Positions 1 to 4,764 of a DNA stretch of 6,723 bases are shown piece by piece (position 1 is the first letter of the stretch; each line of letters starts with the position of its first letter). Source of the DNA: Acidobacteriaceae bacterium (GTDB lineage Bacteria; Acidobacteriota; Terriglobia; Terriglobales; Acidobacteriaceae); the NCBI GenBank assembly GCA_025462785.1, contig JAOAPG010000273.1:1-6723 (forward strand). The letters run 5' to 3'. The translations under genes and the position numbers were made by a program. The notes below the pieces were generated by a model, which was not told the origin of the DNA, ran no database searches, and saw only the letters and a program-made list of their open reading frames with translations.

Positions 1-250
1 TTCGGCAAGGCTGGTTTCACCGCCCAGCTCATAAATGGCAGGACGGCGCACCATCCCTTGCACGGTCATTTGCGGACCCACGGGAGGAATCAGGATAGTG
101 TCTCCGGATTCGATCCGCGCCATCTCAGTATGAATGCCATTAAGCAGCAGGTCGTAGATGTCAATTTCCTGTACTAAAGTTTTGCCGCGGTAATTGCCGC
201 AGATGGCGCAGAGAGCCGCGAGTTGTCGGTCCACCCGCGGAGTACAGCGC
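1..250 (-). pseudogene. Polysaccharide export protein (SLBB domain), fragment with a frameshift
   Basis: Read on the minus strand, bases 1-195 encode a stretch that includes GKTLVQEIDIYDLLLNG, then GDTILIPPVGPQMTVQG and MVRRPAIYELGGETSLAE. This is the typical SLBB-repeat pattern of outer-membrane polysaccharide export (Wza/EpsA-like) proteins: a 'DLYDLLL.G' strand, a 'GD.I.IPPVGP' strand and a 'V.RPAIYEL' strand. The piece that should come directly before it, ALYSAGGPTTRGSLRH, lies in a different minus frame at 203-250, and that frame stops at 161-163. Joining the two gives the normal family spacing, so a single-base shift lies within about 190-205. Upstream of about 250 I recognise no family similarity in any minus frame. 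The gene continues past the left edge. It is either a decayed, truncated gene or an intact gene with a sequencing error. Such proteins form the periplasmic/outer-membrane channel for capsule or exopolysaccharide. Family assignment is solid; the broken state is directly visible; its cause is not. Confidence 0.72.
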
Positions 251-488
251 ACGGTCAGAGCCTCGCGAAGCAGGCGGTTTTGCGCCAGCAAAAAGACGGA
301 ATACCGCTCCCGAATAGCCGGCGAATCGGTGTTCAAAAGAGGCAAGACCAACTCCCGGATCGACAAGGAATATGGAGCTCGCATCTCTCGGAGGCGACAA
401 CAAGACTTATAAGCATGGCCAGAGATTAGGAGATTGAGTCATGCCTGTCTGTGATCTCTCTTCAGTGACGCCTGTGGAAAACCACGCT

Positions 489-514
489 CCTGAATCAACG
501 CGGGGTGATTCAGG
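489..514. promoter_or_regulatory. Perfect 9-bp inverted repeat upstream of ppk2, possible operator
   Basis: CCTGAATCA at 489-497 and TGATTCAGG at 506-514 are exact reverse complements with an 8-base spacer. The dyad lies 60 bases before the ppk2 start and centres at about 501.5. If the TATACA at 531-536 is the -10 element, the start of transcription falls near 543 and the dyad is centred close to -41. That is where class II activators bind, and it would explain why no good -35 box is visible. It could also act as an RNA hairpin if transcription began further upstream. A smaller hairpin, GTGG-AAAA-CCAC, lies just before it at 474-485. The dyad is seen; its role is inferred. Confidence 0.45.
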
Positions 515-530
515 CCCATGTCTCGCATCG

Positions 531-536
531 TATACA
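531..536 (+). promoter_or_regulatory. Possible -10 element for ppk2 (TATACA)
   Basis: TATACA matches the sigma-70 -10 consensus at 5 of 6 positions and lies 37 bases before the ATG at 574. The hexamer 17 bases upstream (508-513, ATTCAG) is a poor -35 and falls in the right arm of the dyad at 489-514. A weak -35 fits a promoter that needs an activator. A chance match cannot be excluded. Confidence 0.35.
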
Positions 537-573
537 CTTCTTTTTCGACGCACCCGCCAACAAGGAGATCTCG

Positions 574-1458
574 ATGAACTGGGCAAGCAAGCAGGCGAAA
601 CCCTACCGCGTGGAGCACGGCAAAAAATTCCGGCTGAAGGATTTCGACCCCGGTGACACCGGAGGTCTGAAGTCCAAAGAACATGCCGAGGAACTTCTGC
701 AAAAGGGAATCGCTTCCATGGCTGATCTCCAAGACAAGCTCTACGCTCAGCACAGCTGGGCAGTTCTCTTGATCTTTCAGGGAATGGACGCTGCTGGAAA
801 AGATGGCGTCATTAAGCACGTCATGTCCGGCGTGAATCCCCAAGGCTGCCAGGTATATTCCTTCAAGGCTCCGTCCACGGAGGAGTTGAACCATGACTAT
901 CTCTGGCGCTCCATGCAGCGTGATCCGGAGCGCGGCTATATCGGCATTTTCAACCGCTCCTATTACGAAGAAGTGTTGGTGGTCCGCGTCCATAAAGAAT
1001 TGTTGGACAATGAGCGCATCCCTAAACCCTTAATTACGAAACATATTTGGGAAGAGCGGTTCGAAGACATCAACGCCTTTGAGCGCTATCTTTCCCGGAA
1101 TGGGATCGTGGTTCGGAAGTTCTTTTTGAACCTATCCAAGGAAGAGCAGAAGAGACGCTTTCTCGCCCGCCTCGAACAGCCGCAGAAGAACTGGAAATAT
1201 TCCGCGAGCGACATCCACGAACGCCAGTATTGGGACGACTACATGAAAGCCTACGAGGACATGGTCCAAAATACCGCGACTAAACACGCGCCATGGTATG
1301 TGGTTCCTGCAGACCACAAATGGTATTCGCGGCTGGTCGTCGCCGCTGCTGTCACTGAAACTCTGGAGGATCTAAAACTCGCCTACCCAGAGGTGACCCC
1401 CGAGCAGCGCAAACAGCTTCAACAGGCTAAGAAGCTACTCGAGAGTGAAAAGCAATAG
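574..1458 (+). CDS. ppk2: Polyphosphate kinase 2, class III-like (polyphosphate:nucleotide phosphotransferase)
   Basis: A complete 294-residue cytoplasmic enzyme of the PPK2 family, which transfers phosphate between inorganic polyphosphate and AMP/ADP or other nucleotides, linking polyphosphate stores to ATP/GTP supply. The N-terminus YRVEHGKKFRLKDFDPGDT (11-29) and the overall pattern are those of the class III group (Meiothermus/Deinococcus type), many of which phosphorylate both AMP and ADP. Walker A is GMDAAGKD (70-77). Walker B is IGIFNRSYYEEV (123-134), with Asn127 where class I enzymes usually have Asp, as in class III. The lid is RRFLARLEQPQKNWKYS (194-210), followed by APWYVVPADHKWY (239-251). 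I chose the ATG at 574 because AAGGAG (562-567) lies six bases upstream and the family N-terminus starts there; an in-frame GTG at 505 has no ribosome site. It appears monocistronic, with a hairpin repeat just after its stop. Substrate range is inferred from class only. Confidence 0.95.
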   Translation: MNWASKQAKPYRVEHGKKFRLKDFDPGDTGGLKSKEHAEELLQKGIASMADLQDKLYAQHSWAVLLIFQGMDAAGKDGVIKHVMSGVNPQGCQVYSFKAPSTEELNHDYLWRSMQRDPERGYIGIFNRSYYEEVLVVRVHKELLDNERIPKPLITKHIWEERFEDINAFERYLSRNGIVVRKFFLNLSKEEQKRRFLARLEQPQKNWKYSASDIHERQYWDDYMKAYEDMVQNTATKHAPWYVVPADHKWYSRLVVAAAVTETLEDLKLAYPEVTPEQRKQLQQAKKLLESEKQ

Positions 1459-1462
1459 CCGT

Positions 1463-1508
1463 CGGGTGCCCCATCCTGGTCGCGCCGTTTGCGACAGGGT
1501 GGGGATTT
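1463..1508. repeat. Dispersed hairpin repeat, copy 1 (GGGTGCCCCA...GTGGGG type)
   Basis: The arms CCCCATCCTG (1469-1478) and CAGGGTGGGG (1495-1504) pair with one G-U. TCGC (1480-1483) and GCGA (1491-1494) extend the stem past a single bulged G. The element begins 5 bases after the ppk2 stop. No U-tract follows, so it is at most a weak terminator; it may protect or process the 3' end of the ppk2 mRNA. It shares the opening CGGGTG(G)CCC and the closing GTGGG with the copies at 1537-1571 and 5159-5200. I recall similar hairpins as common intergenic repeats in acidobacterial genomes, but could not check this. Confidence 0.6.
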
Positions 1509-1536
1509 GGATATTTCTGCTGACAGGATCGACTAT

Positions 1537-1571
1537 GGGTGCCCATGTTTTCGTTCTTGGCAAACGTGGGT
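1537..1571. repeat. Dispersed hairpin repeat, copy 2
   Basis: GGGTG leads into the left arm CCCATGTTT (1542-1550), which pairs with AAACGTGGG (1562-1570) through one G-U. The right arm's GTGGG (1566-1570) is also the left end of the next inverted repeat (1566-1614), so the two structures compete. Same opening and closing as copy 1, with a different stem core. Confidence 0.5.
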
Positions 1572-1614
1572 CGGAAAGAGCCCGAGCACTACCCTCGGCT
1601 CTCCGTCCTCCCAC
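1566..1614. repeat. Long imperfect inverted repeat in the intergenic region
   Basis: GTGGG (1566-1570) pairs with CCCAC (1610-1614), CGG (1572-1574) with CCG, and AGAGCCCGAG (1577-1586) with CTCGGCTCT (one bulged C), around a short loop. It shares bases with the hairpin at 1537-1571, so only one of the two can fold at a time. A small separate hairpin, GTGCCA/TGGCAC, follows at 1619-1636. No function is known; it may be decayed repeat material. Confidence 0.45.
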
Positions 1615-1743
1615 TTTAGTGCCATATCTCTGGCACCGTTGGTTCATTGACCCTTTGCCACCGCGTTGCTACCTTCGATTTAACAGGTGCAAGGTGTTGG
1701 TCTCCCCTAGGTCGATGTGGATTTCTAGAGCGTGGGGTGACCT

Positions 1744-1866
1744 ATGAAGCTTATTCACGTCTGCTACGTGGCGTTCGGATTCGCGGTGGCTCGCTTGTTT
1801 TTCAAACGGTACCCGGTGCAAGCGACTGATCCTGTAATGCATCTTCGTCGATCTGGTCTTTTATAG
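1744..1866 (+). CDS. Possible 40-residue membrane or secreted peptide
   Basis: The ATG at 1744 follows GGGGTGA (1734-1740), a reasonable Shine-Dalgarno match at suitable distance. The predicted product starts MKLIHVCYVAFGFAVARLFF, a hydrophobic N-terminal segment of about 18 residues, then a basic and polar tail (KRYPVQ...HLRRSGLL) ending at the TAG at 1864-1866. A 14-bp hairpin (1887-1940) follows 20 bases later. I recognise no family. The start signal and hydrophobic segment are seen; being a gene is a weak inference, since a 40-codon open frame often arises by chance. Confidence 0.25.
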   Translation: MKLIHVCYVAFGFAVARLFFKRYPVQATDPVMHLRRSGLL

Positions 1867-1886
1867 AAACCGGTTAGACTCTGGCC

Positions 1887-1940
1887 TGGTTGGGCGTGTG
1901 AAGACCCCGTTGCGTGCCATTCGTCGCACGCGCCCAACCA
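1887..1940. repeat. 14-bp stem with an internal alternative hairpin
   Basis: TGGTTGGGCGTGTG (1887-1900) pairs with CACGCGCCCAACCA (1927-1940) with one G-U. Inside the 26-base loop, GCGTGC (1912-1917) can instead pair with GCACGC (1926-1931), which uses part of the right arm. The two folds therefore exclude each other. The bases after the stem (ATTATTTCTTC) are moderately T-rich, so it could be a weak plus-strand terminator for whatever is transcribed through 1744-1866. The pairing is visible; a switch or terminator role is a guess. Confidence 0.45.
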
Positions 1941-2152
1941 ATTATTTCTTCATTCCACTCGTTGTTCCCACTAGTGCTACGACCAAGGTTTCTCCGCTCC
2001 TGCCGTACTGAACCGCGAGCCTTACTACAATCAAAGCAGCGGATCTTCTGCTCATTCGCGCCGATAGTAATCAGTTGAATCCCCGTTACCTGCGGTATGT
2101 GGGATTGCTGCGGCCCTTGCAGCAGAATGATTGTGGGGATTTGAAGTTCTTT

Positions 2153-3004
2153 ATGGTTCGCAATTTTCGTCTGAAGTTCCTGGTTATCACAATAGCGGCG
2201 TTCTTCCCGTCGTTGGGCCTTGCCCAAACCTCAGAGTGGCAGCCCGCCGCTGCCGACGTATCTCTTGGAAACATCGCACGTTCTCTGCGGACCAAGAAGA
2301 CGCCCGATCCAGCGCCCCAAACTGTCATCGATAATGACAACTTGTCCAAAGTGGTGGAGGACGCCGAGAGCCAGCGCCAAAGCGGCAAGCCAGTATTTTC
2401 TGTCGATAGCGCCAGGAACCAGTTTCAGATGTCGTCTCCCGATGGCAGTTGCAGCCTGTCGTTCAGTGCGGAAGCGGCTTCTCTGGTTTCAACCCTCTAT
2501 GTCACTCAGGATCTTCCAGACATCGAACTCGCGAAGCTAGACGGCCCTGCCACCATTCATGGCAAGACTCTGCAAGTCTCCGTCTACAACGGATCGTCGT
2601 GGAACGTTAAGGAAATTACTGTCGGACTGACGATTGTGCGCCACGATGCACCGGCTCCGGCCGCTTCCTACTATGGGAGTGCGAAATTGATTCCGGCTTC
2701 AGCAGGCGATAATGTATCGGACAGCGCAGGGCAGAATTCAGAACAAAGCCAAAAGCGTCCCGACTCGACTGTCCTCTACCACTTAAAAGGCTGGGCAGCT
2801 TCGCAGGCAACGACGCTATTCGAAGAAAACATCGACCTGCCACTGGATGCCGGACAGGAATGGCATTGGGCGATAGTCCAAGCAAGGGGAACTCCCCCTA
2901 AACCTGATGCGACTCCGGCGTCCACCATTGTGGTGACTCCGGCAACAGCGGATGTAAGTCCTGCGGCCGCCGCCGCAGCCCCCGAAACTACCGGCCATCA
3001 GTAA
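2153..3004 (+). CDS. Secreted protein of unknown function, acidobacterial type
   Basis: A 283-residue protein. Residues 1-24 form a signal peptide (MVRNFRLKF, hydrophobic core, LGLA|Q), so it is exported to the periplasm or beyond. Residues 36-64 (ADVSLGNIARSLR ... VIDNDNLSK) match an N-terminal motif found in many secreted acidobacterial proteins, usually 'SLGDVAR ... TNDDL'. The middle (about 80-165 and 205-246) alternates hydrophobic and polar residues as in a beta-sandwich, including LDGPATIHGKTLQVSVYNGS and QEWHWAIVQARG. They are split by a polar Ser/Gln-rich loop (183-203). The C-terminus (250-283) is a low-complexity Pro/Ala/Thr tail with no anchor. No catalytic motif is visible; a binding or assembly role is a guess. 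I chose the ATG at 2153 over an in-frame upstream start at 2075 because it begins the signal peptide directly; the ribosome site is weak (GGGGA about 13 bases upstream). Confidence 0.7.
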   Translation: MVRNFRLKFLVITIAAFFPSLGLAQTSEWQPAAADVSLGNIARSLRTKKTPDPAPQTVIDNDNLSKVVEDAESQRQSGKPVFSVDSARNQFQMSSPDGSCSLSFSAEAASLVSTLYVTQDLPDIELAKLDGPATIHGKTLQVSVYNGSSWNVKEITVGLTIVRHDAPAPAASYYGSAKLIPASAGDNVSDSAGQNSEQSQKRPDSTVLYHLKGWAASQATTLFEENIDLPLDAGQEWHWAIVQARGTPPKPDATPASTIVVTPATADVSPAAAAAAPETTGHQ

Positions 3005-3053
3005 GGCATCGGCATTCCCATTTCCCTGCGCCAATGATAGAAGGGATCTTCGT

Positions 3054-3785
3054 TCAGATCTGAGCCGTACCGCCATCCACGAACAACTCCACTCCGTTCA
3101 CAAAGCTCGAATCGCTCGAAGCCAAGAAGAGCGCCACCGTCGCAATTTCTTCTGGCCGCCCCATTTCACCGCGCGGAATCTGCGATTTGAAGTACTCCTT
3201 CGCATCCGGGCCCAACGGATCCAGAATCGGCGTATCGATCGTTCCCGGGCTCAGTACGTTCACCCTGATGTTCCGTTCCTTCAGGTCCACCAGCCAAGTC
3301 CGCGCAAACGACCGCACCGCAGCTTTGCTCGCGCTGTAGACACCAAAAGCCGGAAAGCCCTTGATACTCGCAATCGATCCGTTCAGGAAGATCGAACCAC
3401 CATCGCTAAATAGAGGCAGTGCCTTCTGGACCGTGAACAGCGTGCCTCGCACATTCAGGTCAAAGGTCTTGTCGAACTGCTCCTCGGTAACCTCACCGAT
3501 TTTTCCAAGCTCTCCAAAGCCGGCGCTTGCGAAGAGCACGTCGATTTTTCCTTTTTGTTTCTTCACCGTTTCGTACAGCCGGTCCAGATCGGCGAGATTC
3601 GAGGCGTCGCCCTGCACTCCCGTCACATTTCGGCCGATCGCCTTAACCGCCTCATCCAGTTTGTCCTGCCGCCTGCCTGTGATGAAAACGTACGCGCCTT
3701 CCTCCACGAACAGCTTAGTCGTAGCTAGCGCCATGCCGGACGTTGCCGCCGTAATTACCGCCACTTTTCCTTCTAGTTTTCCCAT
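3054..3785 (-). CDS. Short-chain dehydrogenase/reductase with an atypical Rossmann motif
   Basis: A complete 243-residue classical-size SDR, expected to be a cytoplasmic NAD(P)(H)-dependent oxidoreductase. The catalytic set is present: Asn111 (FDLNVRG), Ser137 (LNGSIAS), Tyr150 and Lys154 (VYSASKAA). PGTIDTP (180-186) follows. Arg38-Arg39 after the second strand (ITGRRQ) suggest NADP(H); Asp60 (QGDAS) fits the adenine pocket. The cofactor loop is odd: the usual TGxxxGxG reads TAATSGMA (12-19), two glycines having become alanine. NNAG is ASAG (86-89). I chose the ATG at 3785; a TTG two codons earlier is in frame but the family begins MGKLEGKVAVIT. AAGGA lies 10 bases upstream. It is the second gene after the SDR at 3868-4614, 82 bases away and beyond a terminator-like hairpin. 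Substrate unknown. Confidence 0.9.
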   Translation of the reverse strand: MGKLEGKVAVITAATSGMALATTKLFVEEGAYVFITGRRQDKLDEAVKAIGRNVTGVQGDASNLADLDRLYETVKKQKGKIDVLFASAGFGELGKIGEVTEEQFDKTFDLNVRGTLFTVQKALPLFSDGGSIFLNGSIASIKGFPAFGVYSASKAAVRSFARTWLVDLKERNIRVNVLSPGTIDTPILDPLGPDAKEYFKSQIPRGEMGRPEEIATVALFLASSDSSFVNGVELFVDGGTAQI

Positions 3786-3810
3786 TTTCAATTCATCCTT
3801 CTAAGTTGTG

Positions 3811-3840
3811 AAAGCCCGCCCAAGCAGACCTTGAGCGGGC
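3811..3840 (-). terminator. Probable intrinsic terminator after the first SDR gene
   Basis: On the minus strand GCCCGCTCAAG and CTTGGGCGGGC form an 11-bp GC-rich stem with one G-U and a 5-base loop (GTCTG), followed by TTTCACAACTT. It starts 28 bases after the stop of the SDR at 3868-4614. The U-tract is short, so some read-through into the next SDR gene is likely. Only about 25 bases separate it from the start of that gene, leaving little room for a separate promoter. Confidence 0.65.
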
Positions 3841-3867
3841 ACGAGGTTGAATTTCTGACACTCCCGC

Positions 3868-4614
3868 TTAGCGGAGGCCGCCACTGGTAATAAATTGTTC
3901 GCCTGTGATCCACCCAGAGTCGTCTGAGGCCAGAAAGGCGGCAACGGAAGCGATGTCGTCTGGTTGGCCGCCGCGACCGAGCGGGGTCTGCGCAATAAGG
4001 TTTTTCGCGAAGTCAGAGTCGACGAAGCCAGCGGAGTGCGTCCCTTCGGTTTCGACAAAGCCCGGGTTAATGGAGTTGACTCGAATCTTCTTCGCGCCGA
4101 GCTCCTTTGCGAGCACGCTCGTAATCGCATCCACGGCACCCTTGGTCGCGGTATACACCGAGCTGTTCGGAGGCGTGATGCGACTAACAGCCGAGCCAAT
4201 ATTAATGATGCTCGCGCCTTCACTAAAGTGCTTGACCGCCGCCTGGGTGGTCAGCAAAAGGCCGAGCACGTTGATGTCGAATAGCTTGTGGAACGACTCT
4301 GCCGTGACGCCTTCGATCGGGGCAAACTCGTAGACGCCAGAGTTGTTGACGAGGATGTCGAGACGTCCATAGTTCTTGATGGCTGCGTCGATGATGCCCT
4401 GGGCTTCCGCGGCCTTGGAAACGTCGCCAACAACAGCAACCGCCTTGCCGCCAGCTTTGGTTATGGCTGCGACAACCTTGTCGGCACCGGCCTTGCTGGA
4501 GGCGTAGTTCACAACCACAGATGCGCCTTCAGCGGCGAGTGACTTGGCAATGGCAGCTCCGATACCCTTGGACGCGCCCGTAACGACTGCTACTTTACCT
4601 TTAAGCTTGCTCAT
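3868..4614 (-). CDS. Short-chain dehydrogenase/reductase, FabG/glucose-dehydrogenase-like
   Basis: A complete 248-residue classical SDR. The cofactor loop TGASKGIG (12-19) is canonical. NYASS (36-40) after the second strand suggests NADP(H), and Asp64-Val65 fit the adenine site. NNSG (90-93) stands for NNAG. The catalytic residues are Asn115, Ser141 (IGSAVS), Tyr154 and Lys158 (VYTATKGA). PGFVET (184-189) and a C-terminal GEQFITSGG (238-246) complete the fold. Such enzymes are often annotated 3-oxoacyl-ACP reductase, but this context (no fatty-acid genes, a divergent ArsR regulator) points to an inducible oxidoreductase for small carbonyl compounds or alcohols; the substrate is not predictable. 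The ATG at 4614 has AAAGGA four bases upstream (4619-4624); an earlier in-frame start would add 21 residues not found in the family. It is the first gene of the unit transcribed from the promoter at 4716-4744. Confidence 0.93.
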   Translation of the reverse strand: MSKLKGKVAVVTGASKGIGAAIAKSLAAEGASVVVNYASSKAGADKVVAAITKAGGKAVAVVGDVSKAAEAQGIIDAAIKNYGRLDILVNNSGVYEFAPIEGVTAESFHKLFDINVLGLLLTTQAAVKHFSEGASIINIGSAVSRITPPNSSVYTATKGAVDAITSVLAKELGAKKIRVNSINPGFVETEGTHSAGFVDSDFAKNLIAQTPLGRGGQPDDIASVAAFLASDDSGWITGEQFITSGGLR

Positions 4615-4643
4615 AGATTCCTTTCGAAGGTGCTGGTATCGAC

Positions 4644-4701
4644 CCTTGGCCAGCTTTCCATCCAACTGCTGCCCCATAAGATGGGGAAGGATGGCTCAAG
4701 G
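4644..4701 (-). promoter_or_regulatory. Nested stem in the 5' leader of the SDR gene
   Basis: Three nested pairs lie in the roughly 95-base leader: CCTTG/CAAGG (4644-4648 with 4697-4701), CCATCC/GGATGG (4658-4663 with 4689-4694) and CCCCAT/ATGGGG (4672-4677 with 4681-4686) around a 3-base loop. The fold would lie wholly between the predicted transcription start (about 4709) and the ribosome site (4619-4624), without covering it. It could stabilise the mRNA, bind a protein, or serve as an extra DNA operator. It matches no riboswitch class I know. Confidence 0.4.
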
Positions 4702-4702
4702 A

Positions 4703-4727
4703 TTCATTAGTTCGGAATAAATGAACT
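4703..4727. promoter_or_regulatory. Probable operator dyad for the ArsR-type repressor
   Basis: TTCATT (4703-4708) and AATGAA (4720-4725) are inverted. AGTTC (4709-4713) and GAACT (4723-4727) form a second, overlapping inverted pair. The AT-rich dyad covers the predicted -10 element of the SDR promoter (4716-4721) and ends next to the -35 of the regulator promoter (4729-4734). A repressor bound here would block SDR transcription directly and might also affect its own. ArsR-family proteins bind as dimers to imperfect AT-rich dyads of about this size. The dyad is seen; the binding protein is inferred from position. Confidence 0.5.
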
Positions 4728-4744
4728 ATTGAACAATCTGCCAA
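4716..4744 (-). promoter_or_regulatory. Sigma-70-type promoter for the SDR gene pair
   Basis: On the minus strand TTGGCA (4744-4739) is a good -35 (5 of 6), and 17 bases later TTTATT (4721-4716) is a fair -10 (4 of 6). The predicted start lies near 4709, giving a leader of about 95 bases. The -10 falls inside the dyad at 4703-4727. Confidence 0.5.
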
Positions 4745-4757
4745 CTATGGATAAGAT
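4729..4757 (+). promoter_or_regulatory. Promoter of the ArsR-type gene, possibly giving a leaderless mRNA
   Basis: TTGAAC (4729-4734), 17 bases, then TAAGAT (4752-4757) form a sigma-70-like promoter (4 of 6 at each box). Transcription would start about 7 bases after the -10, at or within a base or two of the ATG at 4765. There is also no good Shine-Dalgarno sequence before that ATG. Both facts fit a leaderless transcript. Confidence 0.45.
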
Positions 4758-4764
4758 GTGATTT

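Larger units (their letters stand above)
1459..2152. other. Gene-poor intergenic region of about 690 bases, rich in inverted repeats
   Basis: Between the ppk2 stop and the secreted-protein start I find no recognisable gene in any frame. The stretch holds two copies of the GGGTGCCCCA-type hairpin (1463-1508, 1537-1571), a long imperfect inverted repeat (1566-1614), a 6-bp hairpin (1619-1636), a 14-bp stem (1887-1940), a TGCTGC/GCAGCA hairpin (2106-2124) and one weak candidate for a small peptide gene (1744-1866). Several ORFs of 60-117 codons cross it on both strands, but none looks like a known protein or has a convincing ribosome site. It could hold an untranslated RNA or be the debris of an older insertion. 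Confidence 0.6.

Noticed and set aside
1..441. A single open minus frame from the stop at 439-441 to the left edge, with an ATG at 382-384, as one intact gene
   Set aside because: The frame is open, but the family motif expected upstream of the SLBB strands is in another frame (203-250), so the upstream part is probably not the true coding frame.
505..573. GTG at 505 as the ppk2 start
   Set aside because: It has no Shine-Dalgarno sequence, would add 23 residues not found in the family, and overlaps the dyad. The ATG at 574 has AAGGAG six bases upstream.
439..993. 184-codon minus-strand ORF opposite the start of ppk2
   Set aside because: It lies antisense to a clear PPK2 coding sequence with conserved motifs; its translation resembles no known family and it has no ribosome site. 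It is a shadow ORF.
1445..1829. Plus-strand ORFs of 60-100 codons after ppk2
   Set aside because: They run through hairpin repeats and lack family motifs or convincing start signals.
1874..2227. 117-codon minus-strand ORF across the intergenic region
   Set aside because: It crosses the 14-bp stem and the signal-peptide region of the secreted protein, is rich in charged and polar residues without domain-like pattern, and has no visible ribosome site.
3045..3060. GATCT/AGATC hairpin between the convergent genes as a terminator
   Set aside because: Only a 5-bp stem, no U-tract, and it overlaps the stop codon of the minus-strand SDR gene.
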